A stretch of 64,000 nucleotides of DNA from Panorpa germanica (GCA_963678705.1 OY783205.1:12710001-12774000); one strand, 5' to 3'; positions 30,301 to 40,541 are shown, counted from the stretch's first letter. Translations and numbers: made by a program. Notes: generated by a model from the sequence alone, not told the origin.

Positions 30301-33300
30301 CAATGTACGGACGGAACTACAAGAAGTAATCATAAACAACGAGAGTACAGAAATCAAAATACAAAAACAAAATTCAGAAGAAAAACGGGACACAGAAATA
30401 AATGAAAATAAAAACGATATTAAATTACAAAAAGAAATTGCAAACAATGTGCCCACAAATATTAAAATACAAAGCCAGAATAATTCAGAAGAAGTTCTGA
30501 AATCAGATGAAAAGGAAAAAGAACTTGAAGAGTTTAACAAAACAGAAGTAAAGAAAAAGACAATTGTTGAAGTAAAAATGAAGCAAGGAAAAGTAAGCGT
30601 CAAACAAAACACAGAAGATCAGAACATGCAAGATTTCAAAGTAGAAAATCAGCAAAATATGAAACAAGTATCAGAGAATCAAAATACACAACATTTTGAA
30701 ATACCAAATCAACAAAATGTTAAGCAACAATCAAAAAATCCAAACTTTCTAGATTTTAAAGTAAAAAATCAACAAAAAATCAGACAAGTAGCAGAAAAGC
30801 AAACTATAAAAGAACTTGAAATAGTGAAGCAACAAAATATCAACCAAGAAAAACCAGAAAAACTAAATATGCAATATTCTGAAGTAAAAAAATTACACAA
30901 TATAAAGCAAAGAAAAGCAGGAAATAATAAAAATCAAAATTTTAAAATAAAAGATAAAATTGAAAAGGAAAAGAAAAACAAAGCTAAATGCATACCAGAA
31001 AAACAAGAAGATTCAGAAAACGAGGCACACACTTTGTGGATAAATGATCACAGAAAAGAAATAATTCGTGGACAGAAGATTAGAAATTCAGCACAACTAA
31101 AGCAACTATATGGAACCAAACGAAATAAAAATAATAACTGGATAAATAAATATATGACGAAATATCATGACAAATGAAAATAATAAAACTATAATAATAA
31201 ATAATAATAATAAAAAATAATATATTGACTTAACTTGACAAAAAGTCTTCAATACTTTCCGAAAAATTAAAATTTCTACCCGAACCTTAACAATTCAAAT
31301 ACGCAACCGCAAGCAACCAAACCCACCTGAGTATATAATATTTAACTCCGAAATTTAAAACTAAAAATAATAAAACCCTAAAACGGACAACCACCTTAAT
31401 AAAGAAAATTGTATGAACTATTAAAAGAATTATACAAAACAACCATTTAAATAAATTACTACAAATATTACGATAAACAATACATTTACAAAACACAACA
31501 GACAAAAAGAAAAAGGAAATGATGAAACGAATTGAGAATCATAAACAACCACCTTAATGCAGAAAATCGCATAAACACTGGTTATCACCAGCAGTAAAAC
31601 CCTATAAACATACAAATTAAGCGACATCAAGTAATAACTATTTCGATACAATTACCAACGCAGTTAAAATTATTAAAATTAATAAAAAGAGTAAATTATT
31701 TAAATTAAAATAAAGAAACACGACCTATTAATATCTACATTAACAAAAACTACATTTAAAAATAAAAGTCAATAAACCCATTGTAATGATAATACATATT
31801 AAATGTACAATAATTTAAAAGATAAACACCATCGGCAAATATAAAAATGAGCATAAAATAAAAAATGATATAAGTATCAGGCATCAAGAAACAAACGCAA
31901 CGCACAAGGTAATTTACGAAAGATATACTCGTGTAATCTAATAAAATACGTGGAAACTATCATTATCAATTACGACACATGCAAGCAATGCAAATACTAT
32001 GATTTGAAAACGCTAAATAACACAAAAACAACTGTGAGATCATAATATAAGCGCATTCCACAAAACCAGAGTCTACCGTATCATAAAGCATAAACATGCC
32101 CCTGCCAAGTCACTCATGAGATGTGTTATTATAAGATGTAATGAAACCCCATACTCCAGTACAAAAGATAATGCTACATTAACAAACTAAGCATTTCTAA
32201 TTTAGCTACTATGATAACCCATAGACTAACACATTGAAAAACACAAAAATAAAATAGCAATGTTATGTGCATAAAGTTAAGGAAATAAATACAGACAGTA
32301 CAATTTATTATCATGATTAAAGCTACTGTTAAAAATCCAAATGTAGACACAGTATACATGAACTCTAACAAAAAACATAGCAATAGCGGAATAAAAACAT
32401 GAAACCTTTTTTTTAGTAAAAGAACCACCAGAGTAATAATCAGAATCAGCAAGTAATGAAGTAATAGACGTCACATACAAATTAATTTGCGAAAGATATA
32501 CGTGGTCTAGTCTACGAAAAGATGTCGAAAATTTCATCAATAACTGCAGCACATGCAAACAGTGCAAATATAAAAGAAAACCAATTAGAGCACCGCTAAA
32601 TAACACCGAAACACCTGAGAGACCACTTGAGAAATTACATATAGATACGTTTGGTATAGACAATACTATAATAGATGTATTTTCAAAATAACCACAGGCA
32701 TACAAAATCGCCAATAGGTCATCCACAGAAATTGCCGATAAACTAATAACGTATTTCTCACACCACGGCATACCCAATCATATTACAAATAATATTAAAA
32801 AATATACAAATATAACTGAATTCTCAAATAATCTCATCAAAGAATTACAAGAATTATATAAAATTAAAATTCATATAACAACACCATACAGACATGAAAG
32901 TAATTCTCCAATAGAACGAGCACATTCCACGATACTAGAACTATATCGTATAGTGAAACATAAACATGATCTTACACCCGAATCAATCATGAAATATGCT
33001 ATTATAGGATATAACGAAACCCCACATTTCAGTACAGCATACAAACCTTTTGAAATAATAAATGGACACTTACAAACCAAGTCAGTATTGGTTATGGATT
33101 ATGACAAAAAACTCATAGACTTATACATCCAAAATCATAAAAATAAAATCTCAACCCTATACTCAAAAATTAAAGAAATAAATGCAAATCGAAAAGAACA
33201 GGTCATTAATAAGAGAAATGCTACTGTTAAAGACCCAAACGTAAAACAAGGAGATATCGTATACCTCAACACTAAATCAAAACAGGGTAAAAGCCGAATA

Positions 33301-36300
33301 ATGAACACAGGACCCTTTAAAGTACTAGAAGTATCCGATACCTATATAGCTAAAATAGAAGATCTAAAAATTTCAAAATTAAGAGAAACACATGTAGATA
33401 ACCTAGTGAAAACCAAAATGAAAAATCCAACTCCAAACGAATTTAATGAGAAAAGAATTAACGTCCTATTCGAACGCACTACACTACCTGTCGATAAATC
33501 TAAGACAGATTATATTCTACACCTAGTTCACGACAAATTCAACCCCAGAGACGAAAAACCAAGATACTATAACGGATTCGCAAAGTTAATAGCAAAAAAA
33601 AAAACACACTCAAATCCCGAAATACAAATGAATTATTTATTTATTAATTAATTATAAATAAATATATTAAAATACGATCAAGTACTAAGAAATCCTGATT
33701 GTTGCAGGATCATCACCGCAATCAACACCAGCGATATTAATGAATGCCGAATTATTAAAATCACTGATAACCCAGGATTATATCCTGTGCAACTAGAAAC
33801 AGCCCAAAACATCAAGGAATATTGGACTTTAGTCAAGAAAATAGATTTGGACCCCTTAATAAAATATTATAACCACGTACACCTGACTAGAGAAGATATT
33901 AAAACGAAATTAGAAAAAAAGAAATTTACAACCTATGGGCACAGCACTGCTGTAATGGACATCCTGGATATGGAAATAAGTAGAAAATTTAAACAAATTC
34001 TCCCAACTCGAAGAGAAAAAAGAGGCTTCATAGATGGCTTAGGTACTGTTTGGAAAGCAATCGGTGGAAACCTAGACGCTAACGACGGCGAGCGTATAAA
34101 TTTAGCCCTGGAGACACTTGATAATAAACAAGAAACTCTAAATAAAGCTATATCTAAACAAATAAAATTAACAAACGATATACTCGATCAATTTAAATCG
34201 GCCCTACACACCATTGATTCTAATCAAGAAGAACTAGATAAACGTACCAAATTCCTAATGAACGATATCGATAAACTCCAACACCAAGTATTTAACATCT
34301 TTATAACAGAATCGATCGGACTTGTCAGTCAATCAATGCAATTACTTTTGCACCTACTAAGAACCATTGAAACTGACATAACATTCGCTAAACTGAACAC
34401 GCTTAGTGGTTCAATCCTGGAACCTGATCACCTATTAGCAGAATTACAAGCAATAAAGGAACATGTTGATACAACCAAACATATCAAACTGCCTTACGAT
34501 ATTACATCAGAGAACATTCAACAATATGAAACTATTAGCAAAGTCAAAGCATACACCAATAAAAACTTAATCGTTTTTGTAATAAATATACCACTAGTAA
34601 ACCCTAATATATTTACGTATTATAAACTATATCCAATCCCCATACCTTATAACAATAAATTCCAAATGATTATTCCCAGAACCCAATACACCATTGTGAA
34701 TGAGTATAAACATGTAGATTTTAATGCACCCTGCAAAGAAATATATAACAATCAATTCCTATGCAAGCTTAGCGAACCACTCAACATCGAGGAAACCACC
34801 TGCGAGATAGAACTAATTCAAAACCAGCCAACCAGCAAATGTCAACCCTTAGTGATTTCTCTAACCGGTATCAAGATCCAGAACATCGAATTCAACACCT
34901 GGATGTTAATCACAAATGACGAAACCAGTGGCACCTTAATATGCAGCAGCCAGCGTGACATACGTCTACAAGGAACATATATAATACACCTTGCACGAGA
35001 TTGTCAATTTTCTGTTTCAGATAATACTCTTCAGTACATAGATATAGAAGAGAAAGTCGAAGCTTGGAACACCATTTCCCTGCCAAAAATACCAGAGATC
35101 CAAAACAAACACCTAAATATCTCTACCGTGACCAACCTAAAACACCTGGACCTAGGCAACGTAGACAAGCTACAGACCACCCTAGCCCTACTACCTGAAG
35201 ACTTCGATGACAGAAGAATCTCAGACTCAGTAATTATACATTATTACCTATATTATTCATAATAATTACTATTGTAGTATATAAGTTAATCAAATATTTT
35301 AGAAAAATAAAAATAATAAAAAATGAAAATTTACAAGAAATAAGTAGCAAAAATATTGAAGAGTTGGAAAAACCTATTGCTACATTTGAAGCATAAGATT
35401 TTATCTTACAGGGGAGGTGTTATAACACACATTCCATACGACACAAACTAACAATGTCTCTTCAGTATCTTTGCTGACCAAGCACTCTAGAGATAATAAA
35501 ATAGTATATAAGTAATATGTTAATCTTAATCTAGTTAGTTCATGTATAAACTGTATCGAGCAGTTAGTAATTGGCTCACCACTTTTTGAGTTCAAGTTTA
35601 TGTATAATCTGCATCGTGCAGATAGTAATTAGCTGGCTCACCATTTGAGTTCATGTATAAACTGCATCGCGCAGTTAGTAATTGAATCAAATAAATATTA
35701 TTTAAGTAAAACTAAAATAAATTGTTTTTTTTATTAAAGTCTAAATTACTCAAACTTTAATTATATGAAACCTACATATGGCTCATCCTATACATTAATA
35801 ACCTATAGAAAGTAGGGCTTCGCACGAGCCCGAGACTTTTCTCGTTTTGTAATAGCGAAACGATACGAGACGGTCTCGTTGAAGTTTTTTTAAAAAAAAG
35901 CTGAAAAAATGATCTAACAGCAACATAAACGTTCAACCTTTTTTTATTACAAAAATGGTTAGGGCGTACATTTACGAAATATATAATATAGTAAACAAAC
36001 ATCTGTTAAATATTTTATTTTATAATTTTGTCTTTTACAACATTTTGTAGCCGAACGGAAACGAATGTTTTAAGGGAAAATAAATATGATTATAAATTAT
36101 TTACAATGCGATTGTTTGAAGACATTTAAACCTTTAGTTGCCGCAAAAATGTCGTTGAGTGTAGCTGTTAGTAGTGCTAGTGTCAACCTAACAAAAAGGC
36201 TTAAAAAAAGGCAAAAGATATTTGATGAAAGTGATGATGCATTAAGTGAAATTGAACAAGTTGTTCAACTGTGTATAAAAAAAAATTCTATAAAATTTAA

Positions 36301-38878
36301 ATTTCCTTTTAAATTTGATACAATTAATGGTGAGAAAAAAGCGATATGCTTAATTAGTGAAAAATTTAGAATAAAAAAAAAAAATAGTCGAAATAATAGA
36401 ATGAATTACTTTGTTTAGAACTATCTTAGGAGTAAATTCTCACAATAACGAGATGTTACGAGACAAACGATTACGAGACGAGAACGAGAACGAGACAAAA
36501 ACGATACCCTTGTTTTTCTAAACTTTCGCCTTATCTCGTCCCGTGTGAAGCCCTAATAGAAAGTCTGAATCTGTCAGCAAAAGTCAAATATTTAAGCAAT
36601 CAATATACTACCTATCCACTAATAATGGTGATAAGAAACTTCCAGCAATTCCTCCAAGTTGTAAGAAGGCTGCTATCCATGAGGCTTCATCGTGAGTAAT
36701 TTTTATATGAGAATCTGGTGACAGTAATTTCGGAAGGACTGGAGATGTCCAGCCATATACTGATCCTGTAGCTATCAGTGATAGGCACACTAAAATAGAA
36801 AGTATAACATAAAATAGACAGCATAAGCCTAAGTTGATACATAATTCTAACCCATAACGCATTTCACAACACAACTCGAATTGATTATTCGAACATGTCA
36901 TGCCGAGTAAAAATGTTACCTTGGTTGCCGTGATATATAAGGGCTCGATCAGGTAAAAATGATTGGATTAAAAGGAATGCCTTATCAGGATTCAATCGAC
37001 AAGATCCTCGTAAGGTTAACCAGATTGGATAATTATAAGGAATACCACATAAAGTTCCGGTCGTTTGTTATGAGATTACTCTGATTGCACGACAAAGGCG
37101 TTGTGTTGTATAACTTTTTATTCGTAAAAATAGAAAGGTGAAATTTTGCATTTGTATTATAATGGTCAATTCTGATATTTTTTCAAAAATTAGAAATTCA
37201 AAAATAGAAAAAGGGGGCGTTGAAAATATTGAGGCCCGGAAGTTGGGAACTTTGGAGCAAGTTCATATTCTGGATTGTAGAATAATTGAGTATATTATTA
37301 ATAAAAAAAAATTCAAAATTACAAAATTACATTTTATTTGGGAGCGCGAGGGCAGTTTTTGCCGAGAGTAAAATTGAGAGTTGAAATTTTGTATATAGGC
37401 TAACCTTGGTAACTTATTTCCGAATCGAAAAAAAAATCCAAAATTTTGAAAAAAAGTTGATCAAATAACGCATAAATTGAAAATATTTTTTATTTTGATA
37501 AAAAAAATATATTTTTTTAGTTTATTATTTCAATTTAAAAAAAAAGATAAATATGAAATGTAATTACGAATTATTTTATTGGATTCAAACCATACACGCC
37601 AAAAAGACGTCGCTTCGGGAGTAACCTTTAGTTTTTTTTATATTTATTTATAGTGCATCAACTATTAATAGTTATTAGCACTTACAAACTAATATATATT
37701 ACATTCATCAACATTTTATAGGACATAATCTATACAATTTTTGATTTTCAATTTTTTCAGCTTAATTCCACCATTGTATTTAAAATTCTTCAATCGTGGC
37801 TTCTTTCCATCATCCGTCTTTTTCTTTTTCAACTATAACTGCATCACGATTTGATAGATCGCCTCCACTATGATGACAACCATTGCATTCTCTAATTCTT
37901 TCTTCTATTTGCATTTTTCTTTGTCTACAAATTGTATACTTCTACTTTTCTATTCTTTCAACTATAATCCATTTCTTCTTATAAAGCTGTTATCCTTGTT
38001 TTTTTCTTTTTTTCTTTTTAATTTCTCTGTCTATTTTCTTTATCTAATTTTTTTTTTTTATTAACGTTGCACATAACCAATTAAATCTGATTGTTACCAA
38101 ACCTAGATAATATAACTCTGGCCCGGGGATCAAACCCGGAGACAAAGTAGTCAGAGTCAAGCATCAATGCTCTCGACTACTGTGTTGTCTACTCATTTTT
38201 AAGGGGTCCATTTTTAAATTTCGTACTGAAATATTGGTTTATAAACGTTTATTGGAGTTTCTATTTTAATAAATATCCAAAAATTGACGAATATATATCT
38301 ATTTAAAGATTGAATTTTGTTTTACTGCATATCATCCTAGTTATTCTACTAGTTGATGACGTCACGAACTGGTAAGAACATAATAAGTAATGTTATTTAT
38401 ATTTAGTTTTATATCACGAGATTATATTGAAACAATTTGAGCCGATACTTCAACTGCTATAGCTTTGACGTCTAATGCTACATCTCTGTTGCACTCCTCT
38501 TGTTTAACAGTGATAGTAAAGGTTGGCAAATGGTAGTGTGGAATAAGATGATGATGCAATGACATTAAGAGGTCTGTCATTTTTTGTAAATTTTACCTCT
38601 TCAATTGCCAAAGGGACAAATATGTCTATGACAATCGTTAATAACTTCTATAACATTGCGAATTGAATAAAAATGTAATAGCCAAATTGATCAATGTACA
38701 GTGAAGTGTTATATAAATAATTCACAATTGTATTAAATAACTTTTACCCTGGACTAGAACCGAACAAGGTAGTTTCTGAGTCAATATATTCTTATTATTC
38801 AAAATAATAATAAATAAAACACTTACCACCAAACGTAGCCAGATATTCCTTGAGGTACGGCACCGTGAAGAGAAACAT
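24369..38878 (-). CDS. Tret1-like MFS sugar transporter, gene B (4 exons)
   Basis: The coding exons are 38878-38827 (52 nt), 36789-36612 (178), 25572-25353 (220) and 25286-24369 (918), all GT/AG. They encode 455 aa starting MFLFTVPYLKEYLATFG. Lengths and phases match gene A exactly except three bases in the last exon. Features: the D-R-F-G-R-K loop 2-3 motif, GEIASKEIRGTLG, PESPIYYLKE after TM6, DKIGRRSLLL after TM8, and a C-terminal LLETKGKSL in which the family's Pro is Leu. TM7 reads SDMYMSGYG where transporters usually have QQxSGxN. It is a predicted plasma-membrane sugar facilitator of unproven substrate. Intron 2 spans 11 kb because of inserted elements; intron 3 is 66 bp. Confidence 0.88.
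25573..27284 (-). other. Gene B intron 2, proximal part
   Basis: Noncoding. A purine-rich Lys/Arg-coding stretch near 25660-25830 is low-complexity and shows no domain. Nothing else is recognised up to the MITE at 27285. Confidence 0.5.
27285..27656. mobile_element. MITE with ~35-bp terminal inverted repeats
   Basis: Left end GGGCGACAGCACATGAAGCGACTAATTG... and right end ...CAGTCGCTTCCTGTGCGGACGCCC are imperfect reverse complements. The interior shares CCGAATGAGAATGGAACTG...GAAACTAAAC.GGTTTTGAG with the arms of the foldback element at 16041-17650. No clear target duplication remains. It lies in gene B intron 2 and has no coding capacity. Confidence 0.6.
27657..28569. other. Gene B intron 2 spacer
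   Basis: A+T-rich intronic DNA between the MITE and the errantivirus-type element. The open frames here show no domain. Confidence 0.5.
28570..28914 (+). repeat. Errantivirus-type 5' LTR
   Basis: 345 bp. A TATATAAG box lies at 28657-28664 and AATAAA at 28842-28847. Transcription should therefore start near 28690, and the hairpin array at 28701-28828 falls inside the repeated (R) part of the transcript, present at both RNA ends. Confidence 0.88.
28701..28828 (+). promoter_or_regulatory. Three-fold stem-loop array in the LTR
   Basis: The stem-loops are AACTGC-ATCGA-GCAGTT (28701-28717), ATCTGC-ATCGT-GCAGAT (28759-28775) and AACTGC-ATCGC-GCAGTT (28812-28828). Each has a 6-bp stem and a 5-base loop ATCGN, and they are spaced 58 and 53 bp. 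The second hairpin changes A:T to T:A in both stem halves. In the 3' LTR, hairpin 1 has C to T in the stem, keeping a G-U pair. The flanking words GGCTCACC and GAGTTCA also repeat. Function unknown; an RNA or DNA protein-binding array is possible. Confidence 0.65.
28914..28929 (+). promoter_or_regulatory. Primer-binding site (tRNA-Ser type)
   Basis: TGGCGCAGTCGGTAGG begins at the last base of the 5' LTR. The same primer site is known in Drosophila errantiviruses of the 17.6/297/ZAM group, which use tRNA-Ser (recalled knowledge). Confidence 0.75.
29230..29413 (+). repeat. Three-copy leader hairpin repeat
   Basis: A roughly 31-bp unit, AAAAGGAGTATAAATCG followed by YTTATACAGGCCTA, occurs at 29230-29261, 29281-29311 and 29382-29413. 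Each contains the stem GTATAA/TTATAC around ATCGY. In the third copy the outer pair is A/T instead of G/C, changed on both sides. It lies in the untranslated leader between PBS and gag. Confidence 0.65.
29603..31177 (+). CDS. Errantivirus-type gag
   Basis: 524 aa, start at METFHTYLNYV after a leader free of long frames. Residues 1-190 resemble an errantivirus capsid domain: alpha-helical, with FIEDCEVIIDNF, INTWEKLKTILINSY and VRNFIKELNDPLGCKLR. The rest is highly charged, Glu/Lys/Gln-rich and predicted disordered. Five tandem units of 20 residues lie at about residues 340-439, with consensus around F-K-V-x-N-Q-Q-N-x-K-Q. There is no CCHC knuckle, which is common in this group; the basic C-terminus probably binds RNA. 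The frame is intact. Confidence 0.75.
   Translation: METFHTYLNYVKEYNGNNSLTNFIEDCEVIIDNFAIFPGKNEDKKEAIRNNGLLLSAIKSKIIGDAASLIKNKHINTWEKLKTILINSYTKNRSHIPHTTTLKRKPNEKVITYYFRCLESVNNFNVLNTLHNKTSLNMRALAKHHDSLMVRNFIKELNDPLGCKLRRQNPNTMDELLELIIEDMTNHEIHTNEEYNHPHQQQVKNTQDFQTEPSTQKPCETIIEQIIENKEIDNVRTELQEVIINNESTEIKIQKQNSEEKRDTEINENKNDIKLQKEIANNVPTNIKIQSQNNSEEVLKSDEKEKELEEFNKTEVKKKTIVEVKMKQGKVSVKQNTEDQNMQDFKVENQQNMKQVSENQNTQHFEIPNQQNVKQQSKNPNFLDFKVKNQQKIRQVAEKQTIKELEIVKQQNINQEKPEKLNMQYSEVKKLHNIKQRKAGNNKNQNFKIKDKIEKEKKNKAKCIPEKQEDSENEAHTLWINDHRKEIIRGQKIRNSAQLKQLYGTKRNKNNNWINKYMTKYHDK
31178..32440 (+). pseudogene. Degraded pol region, protease/RT/RNase H not recognisable
   Basis: No open frame or RT motif is readable. 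At about 31860-32175 there is a decayed copy of integrase sequence: an ERYT word, a ...ACATGCAAGCAATGCAAATA zinc-finger remnant, and a later match to the NETPHFST block. The same parts appear in better shape at 32440-33060. The pol segment has thus been partly duplicated and mostly deleted. Confidence 0.55.
32440..33651 (+). pseudogene. Errantivirus-type integrase remnant
   Basis: Starts in the zinc-binding region (NNCSTCKQCKYKR) and continues into the core with LHIDTFG. An in-frame stop lies near 32690. The second catalytic Asp region reads ITNN in place of the usual T-D-N, and the E-containing SPIERAHS is present. From 32953 to 33651 the frame is open (232 codons) and covers the end of the core and the C-terminal domain (GDIVYLNTKSKQGKSR, GPFKVLEV). 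The stop and the lost Asp mean no active integrase. Confidence 0.7.
33787..35395 (+). pseudogene. Errantivirus env-like frame, broken before the membrane anchor
   Basis: The open frame 33787-35262 (491 codons) resembles errantivirus env proteins, which are related to baculovirus F proteins. At about residue 76-80 there is a basic cleavage-type RREKR, followed by a Gly-rich hydrophobic start of the second subunit. A heptad-rich coiled stretch follows, and conserved Cys residues lie in the C-terminal half. No convincing signal peptide is visible at the N-terminus, so the start is incomplete or elsewhere. Near 35225 a frame change occurs: a hydrophobic segment and short basic tail typical of a membrane anchor continue in another frame to about 35395, and the main frame ends at 35262. 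This is an endogenous, defective copy. Confidence 0.7.
35418..35762 (+). repeat. Errantivirus-type 3' LTR
   Basis: 345 bp with three differences from the 5' LTR, preceded by the purine tract ending GGGGAGG and followed by ATAT. Confidence 0.88.
35813..36555. mobile_element. hAT-type non-autonomous element, perfect 8-bp target duplication
   Basis: The ends are TAGGGCTTCGCACGAGCC and ...GTGTGAAGCCCTA (reverse complement TAGGGCTTCACACGGG). The target duplication ATAGAAAG lies at 35805-35812 and 36556-36563. Subterminal CGAGAC/GTCTCG words recur near both ends. A 110-codon plus frame at 36086-36418 has no recognisable transposase motif. The element lies in gene B intron 2, its 3' edge about 57 bp from the end of exon 2. 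Confidence 0.85.
37110..37640 (+). repeat. Dispersed repeat, copy 1 of a pair in this window
   Basis: It shares long diverged blocks in the same order with 63230-63800: TTCATATTCTGGATTGTAGAATAAT, GGCAGTTTTTGCCGAGAGTAA, CCTTGGTAACTTATTT and a final GACGTCGCTT...GTAA.CT.TAG. No ORF is conserved between copies. Class unknown. It lies in gene B intron 1. Confidence 0.6.
37640..38200 (-). repeat. tRNA-derived SINE-like repeat, copy 2
   Basis: The minus-strand head (about 38195-38110) contains GTAGTCGAGAGCATTGATGC (A-box-like) and GGGTTTGATCCCCGGGCC (B-box-like, a good match to GGTTCRANNCC). The tail near 37650-37685 is the same conserved segment as in copy 1 (600-1168). The middle is pyrimidine-rich on the plus strand and not alignable. 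Confidence 0.5.
38230..38720. repeat. Intron 1 segment shared with gene A
   Basis: Homologous to 13985-14425 in the same order and orientation. It ends about 110 bp from exon 1 of gene B. Confidence 0.6.
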
Positions 38879-39615
38879 TGCAAATAATTACTTAATAAGA
38901 TAATGAATTTATATAATACTGTTTTTATTACTTGTAAATATTTAAAAAAAAGAAGCAGAGCTGTAGGTAGGGGAAGTTGCGACATATAGCAGTATTGGTC
39001 TATCTGATCTATCTTGAAAACAGAAAATTGATGTCTGAAAATCTGGTTTAAGTAATAGAAGTGGTAAGTAATAAGATTCAAGTAAGATATAACTTTTACC
39101 TTATCCGTTACTGGCATACTCGCATAAGTAAGTAAACGGTATGTAACGTAGAGATGCTATTAAACCGACATAACAAATAGCTAGTTTAAATAACGATAAC
39201 GGCTTTAACCTGTAAAAATCATAGGTTTATAAATCTCTTGCAATGTTTTTGGTTATTTTTACAATAATTTATAGTTATTATGCCAATTACTGTATTATGA
39301 ATCTTATTATAACAAAGGCAATTTGAGTAGCCTTAGGGTCCTTGTTATCAAAGAAATACACAGTTTGGTACGTTATTATCATTTATATTTTATTTTATTT
39401 GGAATGAGAATTTAGAATATGAATTAGAATTAGAATATAAACTTATAATTATGAACTTAGAATTGTTATTGTGTTGTTCAGTTAAAAATTAGAAAGGATA
39501 TATTACAGTTTCCATTATTAGTACAACATTTTGCAAATAACTTTGTAATGACCCAGACAACATTACAATTTTGTTTAATTCAATACGAGTATTACATATA
39601 TTATTATTATATATA
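38879..39615. other. Upstream region of gene B
   Basis: 5' flank of gene B's start codon. It contains the GATAACGGCTTTAACC word (39188-39210) also seen at 5975-5993. No defined promoter element is readable. Confidence 0.4.
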
Positions 39616-40541
39616 CACTGTCTGTTCAAAAAATAAGGAGAATTTTCATTTTTCTCAAAAAACATTTATTTATTCATCAATTTCTATTTTGTCCCCTTCA
39701 AAGTAGTCCCCCTCAGATATAATACACTTGTGCCAGCGTTTTTTCCAATCCTCGAAGCAGTTCTGATATGCACTTTTTGGTATGCTCTTGAGCTCTCTCA
39801 GCGATTCGGTTTGAATCTCCTCAATCGTCTCAAAACGCCGTCCTTTCATGGGTCTCTTCAATCTTGGGAACAGGAAAAAGTCGCAGGGGGCCAAATCTGG
39901 TAAATACGGTGGCTGAAGCATGATTACGGTGTTGCTTTTGGCCAAAAAATTACGAACAAGCAATGACGAGTGAGCAGGTGCATTAACAAACTTCGCTGCC
40001 ACACGCTTCATACCCAAAATTTCCGAAAGAATTGCATGGCATGAGCCAACCGATATGCCGACATCCTCAGCAACTTCTCTAATAGTGATTCGACGATTCT
40101 CCATAACAATTTTCATCACTTCCTCAACATTTTCATCGGTTGTTGATGTGCTGGGGCGTCCAGGGCGAGCGTCGTCATTCACATCTTCTCGACCTTCTGT
40201 GAAAAGCTTGTACCACTTGTAAACATTTTTTTGGCTTAAAGTAGACTCACCGTATGCCACTTTCAACATTTCAAGTGTTTTGGAGCACTTGATTCCATTT
40301 TTCACACAAAATTTAATGCAAACTCTTTGATTCATGTTTTTTCGACAGCAGAAAATCGCCGAACACACAAAACACTTCTAACTTTTATGCCTCTCACAAA
40401 CAAACTAAATGTGCTATATAGCTAAAACTGTGAACATATGTTCAAGACGAGTGTACCAAAATAATAAAATAAAAAAATCGATAATCGAATGTACGTAGCC
40501 CGCGAAATTTTTGCCTCACCTTATTTTTTGAACAGACCTCG
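39616..40541 (-). mobile_element. mariner element with internal deletion
   Basis: Inverted ends CACTGTCTGTTCAAAAAATAAGG and CGAGGTCTGTTCAAAAAATAAGG (read inwards) are flanked by TA on each side (39614-39615 and 40542-40543). The length of 926 bp against about 1.3 kb for complete mariners reflects a clean internal loss. It lies upstream of gene B and separates two blocks homologous to 5950-6090. Confidence 0.88.
39670..40368 (-). pseudogene. mariner transposase, catalytic core deleted
   Basis: 232 open codons; the family-typical start is probably the internal MNQRV. The N-terminal DNA-binding half is well kept: NGIKCSKTLEMLKVAYGES, WYKLFTEGREDVNDDARPGRPS, then a second helix-turn-helix ending MKRVAAKFV. 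The next residues are NAPAHSS, so the stretch holding the first catalytic Asp and the second (in the HDNA motif) is gone. The third Asp, in LPDLAPCD, and the C-terminal W...FEGD remain. The frame stays open across the junction. The protein could bind ends but not cut. Confidence 0.85.

Larger units (their letters stand above)
28570..35762 (+). mobile_element. Errantivirus-type (Ty3/Gypsy) LTR element with gag and env frames, scrambled pol
   Basis: LTRs of 345 bp (28570-28914 and 35418-35762) begin TGTTATA and end TTTAATT. The target duplication is ATAT (28566-28569 and 35763-35766), the errantivirus preference. A PBS of tRNA-Ser type follows the 5' LTR, and a purine tract (GGGGAGG) precedes the 3' LTR. 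The order is gag, damaged pol, env. The LTRs differ at three positions (the 8th base, one base in hairpin 1 and one just after it), under 1%. Gag is open and env is long, whereas protease, RT and RNase H are unrecognisable and integrase is broken. This copy was probably mobilised in trans. It is antisense to gene B in intron 2. Confidence 0.88.

Noticed and set aside
30229-30612. 127-codon Ser/Phe-rich minus-strand frame
   Set aside because: Antisense of the Glu/Lys-rich gag tail; composition is fully explained by that.
32174-32777. Minus-strand hydrophobic frames looking like membrane proteins
   Set aside because: Antisense of A-rich pol remnants; poly-A-rich coding strands give Phe/Leu/Val-rich shadows.
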